From CAMDTE01 sp964504345 (GTDB lineage: Bacteria; Bacteroidota; Bacteroidia; Flavobacteriales; Schleiferiaceae), in assembly GCA_964504345.1 (NCBI GenBank), contig CAZDDX010000002.1:62001-126000 (forward strand): 64,000 nucleotides of DNA. Reading direction: 5' to 3'. Under the pieces are notes generated by a model. It made no database searches. It was not told the DNA's origin and saw only the letters and a list, made by a program, of their open reading frames with translations. Made by a program: the position numbers and the translations under genes. Within the stretch, counting starts at the first letter, position 1; each line of letters opens with the position of its first letter. Shown here piece by piece: positions 16,049 through 25,299 of this stretch.

Positions 16049-16945
16049 TCATCGTTCCAAACGTCGAACGTCCAAGGCATCCCGCAATCCGGTCCCCAGG
16101 GCCATGAACCCCAAGACCAACAACGCAAGGGCCGCACCCGGAATCCAAACCAAATGACCTTGCCCGGTGAGTAAATAAGGGTAGTGATCCCGGATCATTC
16201 CGCCCCAGGTGGGAATGGGGGGTTGCGCGCCGATTCCCAGAAAACTCAATCCGCTTTCCAGCAAAAGGGCTGAGGCAAATTGGCTGGCGCTCAAAACCAC
16301 CAAGGCAGAGACGGTTTGTGGCAGGGCGTGCACCACCAGAATCCGCCAAGACGGATAGCCCAAAACCCGGGCGGCGTCGATGTATTCCAGCGAACGAATT
16401 TGCAGCATTTGTCCGCGAACCAGTCGGGCAACGTCCACCCACATGGTCAGGCCGACGGCCACAAACACTTGCCAAACGCCTTTGCCCAAGGCAAAACCCA
16501 GTGCAATGACCATGAGGAAGGTGGGGATGCTCCAGAATACTTGAATCGCGCCATTCAGAAGGCGGTCCACCCAACCTCCGTAGTAGCCGGCCAAGGCCCC
16601 AATGGGGACCCCTATGAGCAAGGACAGCGCAACCGCTACGGCACCCACGCCCAACGATATTCGCGTTCCCAACACCAGTCGGCTGTAGAGGTCGCGCCCG
16701 TACCGATCGGTTCCCAACCAATGGGGCACGCTACCGTCTGGGCCAAGTACCGTGCTTCCCACGGCCATCGCGGCATGCTCAACGTCCATGGAATTTGCAT
16801 GGGGGGTGGTGTCCGTAACCAGCCACGGCCCCAAGATGGCCAGCAAAAGAGCCACGGCCAAGATGCCGCCGCCCCACCGCCCCATGGGGTGGCGGATCAA
16901 CCTTTTCCAGGCAGGCAGGGGCCGGTCTTCGGACGCTACGTGCAT
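16049..16945 (-). CDS. OppC/DppC-type ABC transporter permease
   Basis: Inner-membrane permease subunit of a peptide/nickel-type importer. The 298-residue protein has the N-terminal OppC segment (PLPAWKRLIRHPMGRWGGGI), the typical periplasmic stretch HWLGTDRYGRDLYSRLVLGT, several hydrophobic helices and the coupling EAA-type loop EYIDAARVLGYPSWRILVVH, then LLESGLSFLGIGAQPPIPTW. Full length. Partner permease, ATPase and binding protein genes are not in the window. It starts 18 bases after the prc stop and may share its mRNA. Confidence 0.92.
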   Translation of the reverse strand: MHVASEDRPLPAWKRLIRHPMGRWGGGILAVALLLAILGPWLVTDTTPHANSMDVEHAAMAVGSTVLGPDGSVPHWLGTDRYGRDLYSRLVLGTRISLGVGAVAVALSLLIGVPIGALAGYYGGWVDRLLNGAIQVFWSIPTFLMVIALGFALGKGVWQVFVAVGLTMWVDVARLVRGQMLQIRSLEYIDAARVLGYPSWRILVVHALPQTVSALVVLSASQFASALLLESGLSFLGIGAQPPIPTWGGMIRDHYPYLLTGQGHLVWIPGAALALLVLGFMALGTGLRDALDVRRLER

Positions 16946-16963
16946 CGGGCTAAACGCTGGAAA

Positions 16964-19051
16964 TTACTTCGACAGGTCCGAAACCGTGTACAAGGCCTCC
17001 CGAACGTAGATGTCCCGACTGATCCCTTTCATCCACTGGTTCCACTCCTTCTTCTTGGCAGGAGCGGTGGCCATCTCTGCCGCGCCGTCCGCCAAAGGAC
17101 GCACGGCCAAACTGTCCTTCAATTCCGTCAATTTTTCAAACTGCTTGACCTGCTCCGAACGCGACTTTTCCGCCAGCTGGTACTCCAAAAAGGAAATCGG
17201 CCATTCGGTCTTGTCCCGCTCTCCTTTTAACCACTCCGCATACGTGTTGATGCGGCTGAATCCCTCGCTCTTGGTCACGCGAGATTGGCTGTTGGCTACC
17301 GCACGCTTAAAGGCGTCGGGTTTGCCCACCGCTGCAAACGAGGCAGACTGAATGGCGTCGGCCGCCAAAGGACCTTTCTCTTCCGCCTCTCCATACGGAA
17401 TGCCTTGGTAGGCGTGCGGCAACACGACGTCTGACACCACCCCTTGAAGCTGGGTAGTTTGGCCCGTAACGCGGTAAAATTTCTGGATGGTCAACTTCAA
17501 TCCGCCCAACGGAAGCAGGTCTTCGCTGCCTCCGCGCATGGCCTGATCCAGATCAATTACGTTTTGAACGGTGCCTTTGCCAAAGGTCTTTTTGGTGCCC
17601 AGAATGAGGGCTCTGCGGTAGTCTTGCAAGGCCGCCGCCACAATTTCCGAGGCCGACGCCGTTCCCTCGTTGACCAAAACCACCAAGGGCCCGTCCCAAA
17701 CAACGCCGGCAGCCCGGTCTGAGTACACACGGACGTTGCCGCCGCTGGTCTTCACCTGAACCACGGGTCCCAAATCGATGAACAATCCCGCGATGTCCAC
17801 GGCCGCCGGTAAACTTCCACCCCCGTTGTTGCGCAAATCGAAGATTAAGCGCTTCATGCCTTGCGCCTTTAATTTCTCAATCTCGGCGCGAACGTCGTTG
17901 GCGCAGTTGCGGTTGCGTTCGTTGAAAAAGTCTACGTAAAATTTAGGGAGTCGGATGTAGCCCGTGCTGCCATCCTCGCCCAGCTGTGCGGAACGAGCAA
18001 AGGTGCTCTCCAATTCCACCACGTCCCGAACGATGGGCACCACCTTCGTGGTACCGTCTTTCTTGCGCACGGTCAATCGAACTTCAGTGCCTTTTTTGCC
18101 GCGCACCAAGCGCACCACTTTGTTGATGCCCATGCCCACCACGTCCACCGGTTCATCCGAACCCTGGGCCACTTTGAGCAACTTGTCGCCTTCCTCCAGT
18201 TCGCCTTGGCGCCACGAAGCACTCCCCGTGACAATGCTGGCCACCGTAATGTACTCACCTTTTAATTGCAGCTGCGCACCAATACCTTCCAATTGGCCGG
18301 TCATTTCGATCTCAAAATTCTCCTTGGCGCGCGGCGCAAAGTACTCCGTATGCGGATCAAAAGCCAAGGCGAATGAATTCACATACAGACCAAACCACTC
18401 GCCGCGATCCATGTCCTTCAGGTTGTTGAACCACTCGTCGTGCATTTCCAATTCCTTCTTACGCGCACTGGCCTCCGCTTCCACAAAAGCCGATGTCCCC
18501 GGAGTAAGGACCGAGCCGGAATCCGTATCGCTGGCGCGATCCACCATGCGGGCCGTCACGCGAAAGGCCAAATAGCGGCGCCAATGATCTTCCAGCGCCT
18601 CTTGGTTGGCGGGGTAGGCTCGTTTGTCTGGATCTGTCTGGTACTTTTCGCCCGCTTGTGCGCTGATGGGCGCAGACAACAACCGCCGATAACGCGCCTG
18701 TGCCTCGTCCAAACGCTGCACGAACAATGCGTAGGACCGATCAAAAAACGCGGCAGAACCAGCTTGGATTTGATCGTCCAACTTCAAGCGGTCTGTGCGC
18801 AACGATTCAACGTCCTTTTGCGTGAAAAAACGTTTGTCGCCGTCCAGGGTTTCCAAAAACGCATCAAAAGCAGACTCGCTCAATTTATCGTCCATGGGCT
18901 TGGGCTGGTAGTGCGCCTGACTGAGGGCGTCTGCCACCAACTTCAGGACCGCCGCATCGCGCGTGGGGTTGTTGGTTGCCGTTTGAAACGCGGCTACAAA
19001 TAGGCCCACGAGGAGCAGGACGGGCAGGGTATATTTTAAGTTTTTTCGCAT
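16964..19051 (-). CDS. prc: Tail-specific / C-terminal processing peptidase (S41 family)
   Basis: Periplasmic serine protease. An N-terminal signal anchor (KYTLPVLLLVGLFVAAFQTA) is followed by the DUF3340-type helical region (about 35-220), a PDZ domain (near GIGAQLQLKGEYITVASIVT) and the S41 catalytic domain: STGYIRLPKFYVDFF, MKRLIFDLRNNGGGSLPAAV, nucleophile Ser in NEGTASASEIVAAALQD and Lys in TKKTFGKGTVQNV. The C-terminal DUF3340 region is also present. About 695 residues, normal for the long Prc class. The ATG at 19051 is preferred; an ATG nine codons upstream (19078) is also possible. Divergent from a TonB receptor. Confidence 0.93.
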   Translation of the reverse strand: MRKNLKYTLPVLLLVGLFVAAFQTATNNPTRDAAVLKLVADALSQAHYQPKPMDDKLSESAFDAFLETLDGDKRFFTQKDVESLRTDRLKLDDQIQAGSAAFFDRSYALFVQRLDEAQARYRRLLSAPISAQAGEKYQTDPDKRAYPANQEALEDHWRRYLAFRVTARMVDRASDTDSGSVLTPGTSAFVEAEASARKKELEMHDEWFNNLKDMDRGEWFGLYVNSFALAFDPHTEYFAPRAKENFEIEMTGQLEGIGAQLQLKGEYITVASIVTGSASWRQGELEEGDKLLKVAQGSDEPVDVVGMGINKVVRLVRGKKGTEVRLTVRKKDGTTKVVPIVRDVVELESTFARSAQLGEDGSTGYIRLPKFYVDFFNERNRNCANDVRAEIEKLKAQGMKRLIFDLRNNGGGSLPAAVDIAGLFIDLGPVVQVKTSGGNVRVYSDRAAGVVWDGPLVVLVNEGTASASEIVAAALQDYRRALILGTKKTFGKGTVQNVIDLDQAMRGGSEDLLPLGGLKLTIQKFYRVTGQTTQLQGVVSDVVLPHAYQGIPYGEAEEKGPLAADAIQSASFAAVGKPDAFKRAVANSQSRVTKSEGFSRINTYAEWLKGERDKTEWPISFLEYQLAEKSRSEQVKQFEKLTELKDSLAVRPLADGAAEMATAPAKKKEWNQWMKGISRDIYVREALYTVSDLSK

Positions 19052-19136
19052 AAAGGGTCGCAAGAGAACATTTCGCATACAGGATTGTATCTAAAACCGT
19101 GCCTTGGCACGAATCTTGACAAAAGTGAGGCAAGGT

Positions 19137-21506
19137 ATGAAATACGCTCTTTTCTTAGCGACGTTCTTGGGCTGGATGGCCGGGGTTCAAGCACAAAATT
19201 CTCCGGGCTCCGGAGTGGCAACGCTCAGCGGCACCGTGAAGGACGCCAGCAACGGTGAATCGTTGATCAATGTTGCCGTTGCGGTAGAAAGTGGGGGGCG
19301 AAAATCGTCGGTCCTCACCAACACCTACGGCTATTTTTCCGTGACCGTTCCGGCCGGAACCGCAAAAGTTACCCTGAGCAGTTTGGGGTACGAAAAACTG
19401 GTGACGCAAGTGGTGTTGACCAAAAGCACCAACCAAGTGTTTAAGTTGAAGCCTTCCGTGGTGGGCTTGGACGAGGTGACCGTAGGCGTGGAACGCGGAG
19501 TCAATACGCTCAAAACCACAGAAATATCCGTGGCCCAGATCAGCGCCAAGGAAGTAAAAAAGCTGCCCCAGCTTTTGGGCGAGGCCGATGTGCTGCGCGC
19601 CATTCGCTTGTTGCCCGGTGTTTCGTCCGTGGGCGAAGGAGCCAACGGATTCAACGTGCGTGGGGGCAACTCGGACCAAAACCTGATTCTGCTGGACGAG
19701 GCGCCGGTGTTCAATTCGTCCCACTTGTTTGGCTTTTTCTCCATTTTCAATGCGGACGCCGTGCGCGACGCCAAACTGTACAAGGGCGGGATGCCGGCCA
19801 GCTACGGCGGACGCTTAAGCAGTGTCTTGGACGTGCGCCAACGGGACGGCAACAACCAGCGATGGGCTGCCAACGGTGGGGTTGGCCTGCTTTCCAGCCG
19901 TTTGTTGGTGGAAGGACCGCTGGTGAAAGACAAGGCGAGTGTCGTTTTGGCAGGTCGACGTTCCTATTTTGACGTGTTTTTACCGCTCTTCAATACGCCG
20001 GAACTGGATCAAACCATTCTGTACTTCTACGACTTCAACGGAAAGATCAACGCTCAGTTGAGCAAGAAGGACCGCGTTTACGCCTCGTTCTACAACGGTC
20101 GGGACAAATTTGGGGCCGACGACCTCTTCCAATTTGGCTGGGGCAACTGGACGGCCACCACCCGCTGGAACCGCGCGGTGAACGACAAAATGTTCTTCAA
20201 CGCCACGGCGCTGTACTCGGATTACACCTACCTACTGGGCACTCCGGACAACGCAGAAACCAAATTCCAACTGAATTCGCGCATTCAAAACTACGTGACC
20301 ACCGCAGCGTGGACTTATTTCCCGTCTCCAAAACACACGGTAGATTTTGGCGCCAGCAACACGTACTACGTGTTCTCGCCCGGTAAAATCTCCGGCGCTT
20401 TTAACATTACGTTGAGCCAGGAGTGGGCCACCGAGCCCGCCGCATACCTGAGCCACACGTGGAAGGCAACCAACGCGTTTTCCGTTACGAGCGGCCTTCG
20501 GTACAGCGCCTTTGGCAACCTGGGGGGGCGCACCCTCACGTTGTACGAACCGGGCGGAATCTACGAGGACACCACCGTGGTGGGGACCCGCACCTACGCC
20601 CGCGGCGAAGCCATTCGTTGGTATTCGGGGTTGGGCGGTTTGGAACCCCGTTTTTCTGCCAACTACGAAATCAGCGAAAACGCTTCGCTCAAAGCGAGTT
20701 ACAACCGAAACCGACAGTACATCCATTTGATATCCAACAACACGTCGCCAACTCCCGTGAATGTTTGGCGCCCGGCTGGAGCCTACATTGAACCGGCAAC
20801 GGCCAACCAAGTTGCTTTGGGCTACGTACAGAAGGTGGCCCGCGGCGCGGCTGTTTTGACGGTTGAGACGTATTACAAGGACCTCCAGAATATTGTGGAC
20901 TACAAAGACGGAGCGGATTTGGTGTTCAAAGACAACATCGAGACCGAATTGTTGAGCGGCCAAGGCCGGGCCTACGGCTTGGAGGTGTTGATGGAGAAAA
21001 AAACCGGCAAGTTCAACGGTTGGATTTCGTACACCTTGTCCCGCACGGAACTCCAGGTGGACGGACCCACTCGGGGTACGTCCGTCAACAACGGGGAGTG
21101 GTACTTGGCCAACTACAACAAGCTGCACGACTTGAACGTGGTAGCCAACTACGCCCCATCCAAGCAGTGGGATTTGAGTGGCACCTGGAGCTACCAATCC
21201 GGACGCCCCATTACCTACCCGGACAGCCGGGGCGAATTTGAAGGCATTCCTTACCCCATTTACGCCAACCGAAACGGTGGCCAAACGCCAGACACCCACC
21301 GACTGGACCTTGCCGCTACGTTCGCCTTCAAGGGCAAGAACAACCGCAAATCCACCTTGGCTTTTGGGGTGTACAATGCCTACGCCCGCCGGAATCCTTA
21401 CAGCGTGTTTTTCCGGCAAGACTTCAATACCCGGGAGGTTCAGGCCTACCGATTAAGCGTTTTTGGTACGGCCATCCCGTACGTTACCTACAATTTCTCC
21501 TTCTGA
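19137..21506 (+). CDS. TonB-dependent receptor with N-terminal carboxypeptidase-like domain
   Basis: Outer-membrane beta barrel for energised uptake of an unknown ligand. Signal peptide MKYALFLATFLGWMAGVQAQ, then a carboxypeptidase-regulatory-like domain (about 25-110: SGTVKDASNGESLINVAVAV, NTYGYFSVTVPAGT), the plug (KKLPQLLGEADVLRAIRLLP, GFNVRGGNSDQNLILLDEAP) and a C-terminal barrel ending YVTYNFSF. 789 residues. The ATG at 19137 fits the signal peptide better than an in-frame one 11 codons upstream. The stop overlaps the next start by one base (TGATG), coupling it to a DUF4249 lipoprotein, a common pairing in Bacteroidota. Confidence 0.93.
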   Translation: MKYALFLATFLGWMAGVQAQNSPGSGVATLSGTVKDASNGESLINVAVAVESGGRKSSVLTNTYGYFSVTVPAGTAKVTLSSLGYEKLVTQVVLTKSTNQVFKLKPSVVGLDEVTVGVERGVNTLKTTEISVAQISAKEVKKLPQLLGEADVLRAIRLLPGVSSVGEGANGFNVRGGNSDQNLILLDEAPVFNSSHLFGFFSIFNADAVRDAKLYKGGMPASYGGRLSSVLDVRQRDGNNQRWAANGGVGLLSSRLLVEGPLVKDKASVVLAGRRSYFDVFLPLFNTPELDQTILYFYDFNGKINAQLSKKDRVYASFYNGRDKFGADDLFQFGWGNWTATTRWNRAVNDKMFFNATALYSDYTYLLGTPDNAETKFQLNSRIQNYVTTAAWTYFPSPKHTVDFGASNTYYVFSPGKISGAFNITLSQEWATEPAAYLSHTWKATNAFSVTSGLRYSAFGNLGGRTLTLYEPGGIYEDTTVVGTRTYARGEAIRWYSGLGGLEPRFSANYEISENASLKASYNRNRQYIHLISNNTSPTPVNVWRPAGAYIEPATANQVALGYVQKVARGAAVLTVETYYKDLQNIVDYKDGADLVFKDNIETELLSGQGRAYGLEVLMEKKTGKFNGWISYTLSRTELQVDGPTRGTSVNNGEWYLANYNKLHDLNVVANYAPSKQWDLSGTWSYQSGRPITYPDSRGEFEGIPYPIYANRNGGQTPDTHRLDLAATFAFKGKNNRKSTLAFGVYNAYARRNPYSVFFRQDFNTREVQAYRLSVFGTAIPYVTYNFSF

Positions 21507-22378
21507 TGAAGCGTTCAATTTTTCGCACCCTGGGATCCTTCCGATTTTTGCTGGCCGCTGCAACCGTCGCTTCCATGGTGGGTTGCCAAGACCCCATTGA
21601 CTTGGAGCTTCCGGCAGGAACCAAGCGCCCCATCGTGAATGCCCGCATCACGGACGAGGACTCGGTAACAGCCGAAGTATATTGGACGGCCTCCTACCTC
21701 ACTCAAGCCCCCAACGAGCCCGTTTCCAATGCGGTTTTGGTTCTTCTTGAGGACGGAGTAGCCGTGGATACCTTGCGCCCCATCGCCAGCACTCCCGGAC
21801 GGTACAAGGGAACAACCGTTGGAACGGAAGGCAAATCCTACCGCTTGCGTTTTTGGATGCCGGGGGACCCCAAACCTTGGGTTTCTGGCCCGGAAACCGT
21901 TCGACGCTGCCCTCCGATTGACTCCATCTATTCGGAAAAACGCCCCCGCGAACCGTTCCAACTGCCGGGCAGGTACTCGCTCCTGCATTTTACGGAGCCC
22001 GCCGGCCGTGGCGATCAGTACCGCTTCAAGGTTTGGCGCAACGATACTTTGGAAAACCTCCCCTTCAACATCACTTTTTTCGACGACCAATTCAACGACG
22101 GCCGTAGCTTCAATAACTTGGACTTGGATGCGATTGACTTTGCGGGCCCGGATAGCGTGGGCACCAAATACCGCGTTGAAATCTCCAGCGTCAGTCCGGG
22201 ATTTTTGCAGTTTCTAACCTTGCTCCGCCAAACAACTTTGCAGGTGGGGACCCCCTTCGACCCGGCCCCCGGTTTGGTGGTGGGGAATTTGTGGCGTGAA
22301 GAAAATCCAGACGAATTTGCACTGGGCTACTTCTACGCGTCGGGCGTTTCCCGTGCATCGCTAGTGATTCAACCCTAA
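21506..22378 (+). CDS. DUF4249 lipoprotein, partner of the upstream TonB receptor
   Basis: 290 residues. Lipoprotein signal with Cys in MVGCQDPIDLELP, then the DUF4249 pattern: PIVNARITDEDSVTAEVYWT, VSNAVLVLLEDGVAVDTL, GRYKGTTVGTEGKSYRLRFW, and the later FNITFFDDQFNDGRSFNNLD, VEISSVSPGFLQFL and NPDEFALGYFYASGVSRASL. Probably tethered to the outer membrane beside the receptor; ligand unknown. Start overlaps the receptor stop by one base. Confidence 0.88.
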   Translation: MKRSIFRTLGSFRFLLAAATVASMVGCQDPIDLELPAGTKRPIVNARITDEDSVTAEVYWTASYLTQAPNEPVSNAVLVLLEDGVAVDTLRPIASTPGRYKGTTVGTEGKSYRLRFWMPGDPKPWVSGPETVRRCPPIDSIYSEKRPREPFQLPGRYSLLHFTEPAGRGDQYRFKVWRNDTLENLPFNITFFDDQFNDGRSFNNLDLDAIDFAGPDSVGTKYRVEISSVSPGFLQFLTLLRQTTLQVGTPFDPAPGLVVGNLWREENPDEFALGYFYASGVSRASLVIQP

Positions 22379-22388
22379 ATAAGGGCTT

Positions 22389-23684
22389 ATGGGGCAGATA
22401 AACGATTATCTTTATTCCATGGAGCCGATTTCATTGCCCAAACACTGGGCCACCAATTGGATGGTGGATCAAGGTATTGACCCGCAGTGGTTGTCCTTAT
22501 TCACCTTGCTGGTAGATATTGGGATTTTAATTGGGGCAAGCCTTTTGGCAGACTTCATTGCACGCCGGGTAGTCCTGAGTTTGATCAAACGTTGGGTCAA
22601 ACGAACCGAGGCAAAATGGGACGACTACTTCCTCGAAGAAAAGGTCTTCCAGACGGCCGTGCACTTCATCACGGGCTTGGTAATTCGATCCATCATACCT
22701 GCGGTGTTTGTTGAACACCCCAAGACTGCGGGTTTTTTGGTTCAAATTACCGGTTTGTACCTGATCGTTCAGCTGGTGGTCTTGATCAACAAAACAGCCC
22801 GCGTCATGGCGCATGTTTTGGAAGACAATCCAAAATTCAAGGATAAGCCCGTCCGAACCCTACTTCAAGTTGTTCAATTTTTAAGTTGGATTCTGGGTAT
22901 TTTGGGGATGATTTCCGTACTCTCTGGAACTGCGATGGGCACGCTGGTGGGCGCTTTAGCGGGTTTTACTGCTATTCTGATTTTGATTTTTCAGGACGCC
23001 ATCAACGGGCTTTTGGCCAACTTTCAGATTTCCATGTACGATCTTTTGAAAAAGGGGGACTGGATTACTTTTGAGAAATACGGCGTGGACGGTGACGTGG
23101 TCAGCATTGACCTGACTACGGTAAAAGTCAAAAATTTTGACAATACGTTGAGTTCCGTACCCGCCAAGGCCTTTGTTACCGAGTCCTTTCAGAACTGGCG
23201 CGGCATGCGCCAATCCAAAGTTCGACGCATCAAGCGCGCCCTGTTGCTGGACCTAAACACCATTCGCTACGTAGACGCTCCCCTTTTGGAACGACTGCGC
23301 AAAGTGGAACGCATCCGGACGTTTTTGGAGGAACGCCTTCGTGAAATTGACGAGCACAACGCCAGCAAATCGGTGGACAAGTCGTTACCCATCAACGGAC
23401 GACATTTGACCAACATTGGTTTGTACCGGGCCTATGCTGATTCCTACCTACGGGAACACCCGATGGTCTCGCAAAAGGACCTTTTTGTGGTTCGTCAGCT
23501 TGCACCTACTTCATCGGGCATCCCCATTGAGATATACTGTTTTCTGAAAGAAATACGATTTGAAGAGTACGAGGTGCTCTCGTCCGACATCATGGATCAC
23601 TTGATGGCCGCCGTTCCCACTTTTGGGCTCCAGTTGTACCAACAGCCCACCGGGCGCGACCAATTGTATTTCCCCACCGAATGA
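22389..23684 (+). CDS. MscS-family mechanosensitive channel (YbdG-like)
   Basis: Inner-membrane channel that opens under membrane tension. 431 residues with about five membrane helices before the MscS pore helix (GTLVGALAGFTAILILIFQD then AINGLLANFQISMYDLLKKG), followed by the beta domain (DWITFEKYGVDGDVVSIDLT, VKVKNFDNTLSSVPAKAFVT) and a large cytosolic C-terminal domain. An extended cytosolic part is typical of the YbdG/MscM branch. A second ATG at 22419 is a possible start. The stop overlaps ruvC by four bases. Confidence 0.9.
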   Translation: MGQINDYLYSMEPISLPKHWATNWMVDQGIDPQWLSLFTLLVDIGILIGASLLADFIARRVVLSLIKRWVKRTEAKWDDYFLEEKVFQTAVHFITGLVIRSIIPAVFVEHPKTAGFLVQITGLYLIVQLVVLINKTARVMAHVLEDNPKFKDKPVRTLLQVVQFLSWILGILGMISVLSGTAMGTLVGALAGFTAILILIFQDAINGLLANFQISMYDLLKKGDWITFEKYGVDGDVVSIDLTTVKVKNFDNTLSSVPAKAFVTESFQNWRGMRQSKVRRIKRALLLDLNTIRYVDAPLLERLRKVERIRTFLEERLREIDEHNASKSVDKSLPINGRHLTNIGLYRAYADSYLREHPMVSQKDLFVVRQLAPTSSGIPIEIYCFLKEIRFEEYEVLSSDIMDHLMAAVPTFGLQLYQQPTGRDQLYFPTE

Positions 23685-24352
23685 CCTCCGGCGCACCAGC
23701 TCCCCATTCCTACGTTGTGGTGGGTATCGATCCCGGCACGGTGGTGATGGGACTTTCCGCGGTGCGCGTCACTGGGAATGTCTTGGAGCTGCTGGCCATG
23801 GAGGCCGTTAAGTTTTCCACCAAAAAGGAGCCGTTGGAACGACTGGCAGACATTCACGAATCCGTGCGCGTGTGGGTAGCTCGGTATCAACCGGAAGTTG
23901 TGGCCTTAGAAGCTCCTTTTTTTGGAAAGAATGTTCAGTCCATGTTGAAGCTGGGACGCGCACAAGGCGTGGCCATGGGCGTAGCTTTGGCCAATAATTT
24001 GCCCGTATTTGAATACTCCCCTACCCGCGTAAAACAGAGCATCACGGGCAGCGGCTCTGCGACCAAGGAGAAGGTGGCGGGAATGCTTCAGTCCATTTAC
24101 GCATTTCGCGAATTGCCCCAAAAGCTGGACGCTACGGATGGTTTGGCCGTAGCTACGTGCCACATTTTTTCCACTAAGACTCCTTCCTACGCCCAAACGC
24201 TTCCCAGTCAGACGAAACCCAATGTCGGTGGCGTTTTCCAGGAGCCCGCATTGAACTGGCAAAAGGGAATGAAAAAACGCGCCCAAGGGGGCGCGTCCAA
24301 AAATGCCTGGGCTTCCTTTGTACAGAACAACCCAGATAAACTTCGAAAATAA
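23681..24352 (+). CDS. ruvC: Crossover junction endodeoxyribonuclease RuvC
   Basis: Resolves Holliday junctions with RuvAB. The catalytic acidic residues are visible in VVVGIDPGTVVMGLSAV, VVALEAPFFGKNVQSMLKLG and KLDATDGLAVATCH. At 223 residues it is about 40 longer than the E. coli enzyme; the extra basic C-terminal tail ends ASFVQNNPDKLRK, a feature I associate with Bacteroidota RuvC. The ATG overlaps the mscS-like stop (ATGA). It converges on hinT with a single base between stop codons and no terminator. Confidence 0.94.
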   Translation: MTSGAPAPHSYVVVGIDPGTVVMGLSAVRVTGNVLELLAMEAVKFSTKKEPLERLADIHESVRVWVARYQPEVVALEAPFFGKNVQSMLKLGRAQGVAMGVALANNLPVFEYSPTRVKQSITGSGSATKEKVAGMLQSIYAFRELPQKLDATDGLAVATCHIFSTKTPSYAQTLPSQTKPNVGGVFQEPALNWQKGMKKRAQGGASKNAWASFVQNNPDKLRK

Positions 24353-24353
24353 C

Positions 24354-24761
24354 CTATTCGGCTGTGGCCAATAGTGCCGCGCTGATCTTGTCCGCAATGG
24401 CCCGCATTTCCGAGGCCTCCAATTGTAACTTGGGCATGGCAAAGTTCATATCTGCTTCGCCCCGGATTGGGATCAAATGAATGTGGGCATGGGGAACCTC
24501 CAGCCCAATGACCGTAACACCTATCCGATTGCAGTGAAGTACCTCTTCCATAGCGTGCGCCACGTGGTATGCAAAATCCCATAATGCTGCATAATGGGCT
24601 TGAGGTAAATCAAACAACTTATCTACTTCCAACTTAGGCACCACTAGGGTATGGCCTTTCGCCAGAGGTCGAATATCTAGAAAGGCGTAGGCAAAATCGT
24701 TCTCCGCAATTTTGTACGACGGAATATCTCCGGATATGATGCGAGTAAATACGGATGCCAT
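24354..24761 (-). CDS. hinT: HIT family nucleotide phosphoramidase
   Basis: 135 residues with the histidine triad HAHIHLIP (residues 91-98) and the family N-terminus SVFTRIISGDIPSYKIAEND, FAYAFLDIRPLAKGHTLVVP. Hint proteins hydrolyse purine nucleoside phosphoramidates and aminoacyl-adenylates. Starts three bases after greA, so both come from one mRNA. Confidence 0.94.
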   Translation of the reverse strand: MASVFTRIISGDIPSYKIAENDFAYAFLDIRPLAKGHTLVVPKLEVDKLFDLPQAHYAALWDFAYHVAHAMEEVLHCNRIGVTVIGLEVPHAHIHLIPIRGEADMNFAMPKLQLEASEMRAIADKISAALLATAE

Positions 24762-24763
24762 GA

Positions 24764-25237
24764 TTATCGCGTTATTTCCAGTACTTCCAGAGCCAAAGTG
24801 CCGTTGGGGACGGTAATCTCAGCGACTTCTCCCACAGTCTTGCCCAACAGTCCTTTGCCGATGGGCGAACTTACAGAGATCTTTCCCAACTTCAAGTCTG
24901 CTTCCTGTTCTGCTACCAACGTATACTTCAATTCCTGACCGTTCTTTTGGTTGCGTATCCGAACAGTGGACAACACAAATACCTTGGAAGTATCCATTTG
25001 CGACGCGTCCATGATGCGTGCGTTTGCCAACAAATCCTCCATCTTGGAGATTTTCATCTCCAAAAGACCTTGGGCTTCTTTGGCCGCGTCGTACTCAGCA
25101 TTTTCGCTCAAGTCTCCTTTGTCGCGAGCCTCGGCTATCTGAGCAGAAACACGAGGGCGCTCAATGGTCTTTAGAAAATCCAATTCTTCCTTCAGTTTTT
25201 TGAAGCCTTCTGGGGTGTAGTAAGATAGCGCTGACAT
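24764..25237 (-). CDS. greA: Transcription elongation factor GreA
   Basis: Rescues backtracked RNA polymerase by stimulating transcript cleavage. 157 residues: the N-terminal coiled coil carries the acidic tip (RDKGDLSENAEYDAAKEAQG), and the C-terminal FKBP-like domain has SVSSPIGKGLLGKTVGEVAE. Normal length. The bases TTAGAACCATG around the start are identical to those at clpP. Confidence 0.96.
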   Translation of the reverse strand: MSALSYYTPEGFKKLKEELDFLKTIERPRVSAQIAEARDKGDLSENAEYDAAKEAQGLLEMKISKMEDLLANARIMDASQMDTSKVFVLSTVRIRNQKNGQELKYTLVAEQEADLKLGKISVSSPIGKGLLGKTVGEVAEITVPNGTLALEVLEITR

Positions 25238-25255
25238 GGTTCTAAAATAAGAAAA

Positions 25256-25275
25256 GACCCCGGTTTCCCGGGGTC
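25256..25275. terminator. Terminator of the PorV/secreted-protein/TonB-receptor operon
   Basis: Minus-strand GACCCCGG, loop GAAA, CCGGGGTC followed by TTTTC, 25 bases after the PorV/PorQ stop and before greA. Confidence 0.85.
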
Positions 25276-25299
25276 CTGTGAAGAATATTTTTTCCCGGA

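Noticed and set aside
20232..21419. 395-codon open frame opposite the TonB receptor at 19-21.5 kb
   Set aside because: No homology seen, and the plus-strand receptor is clear.
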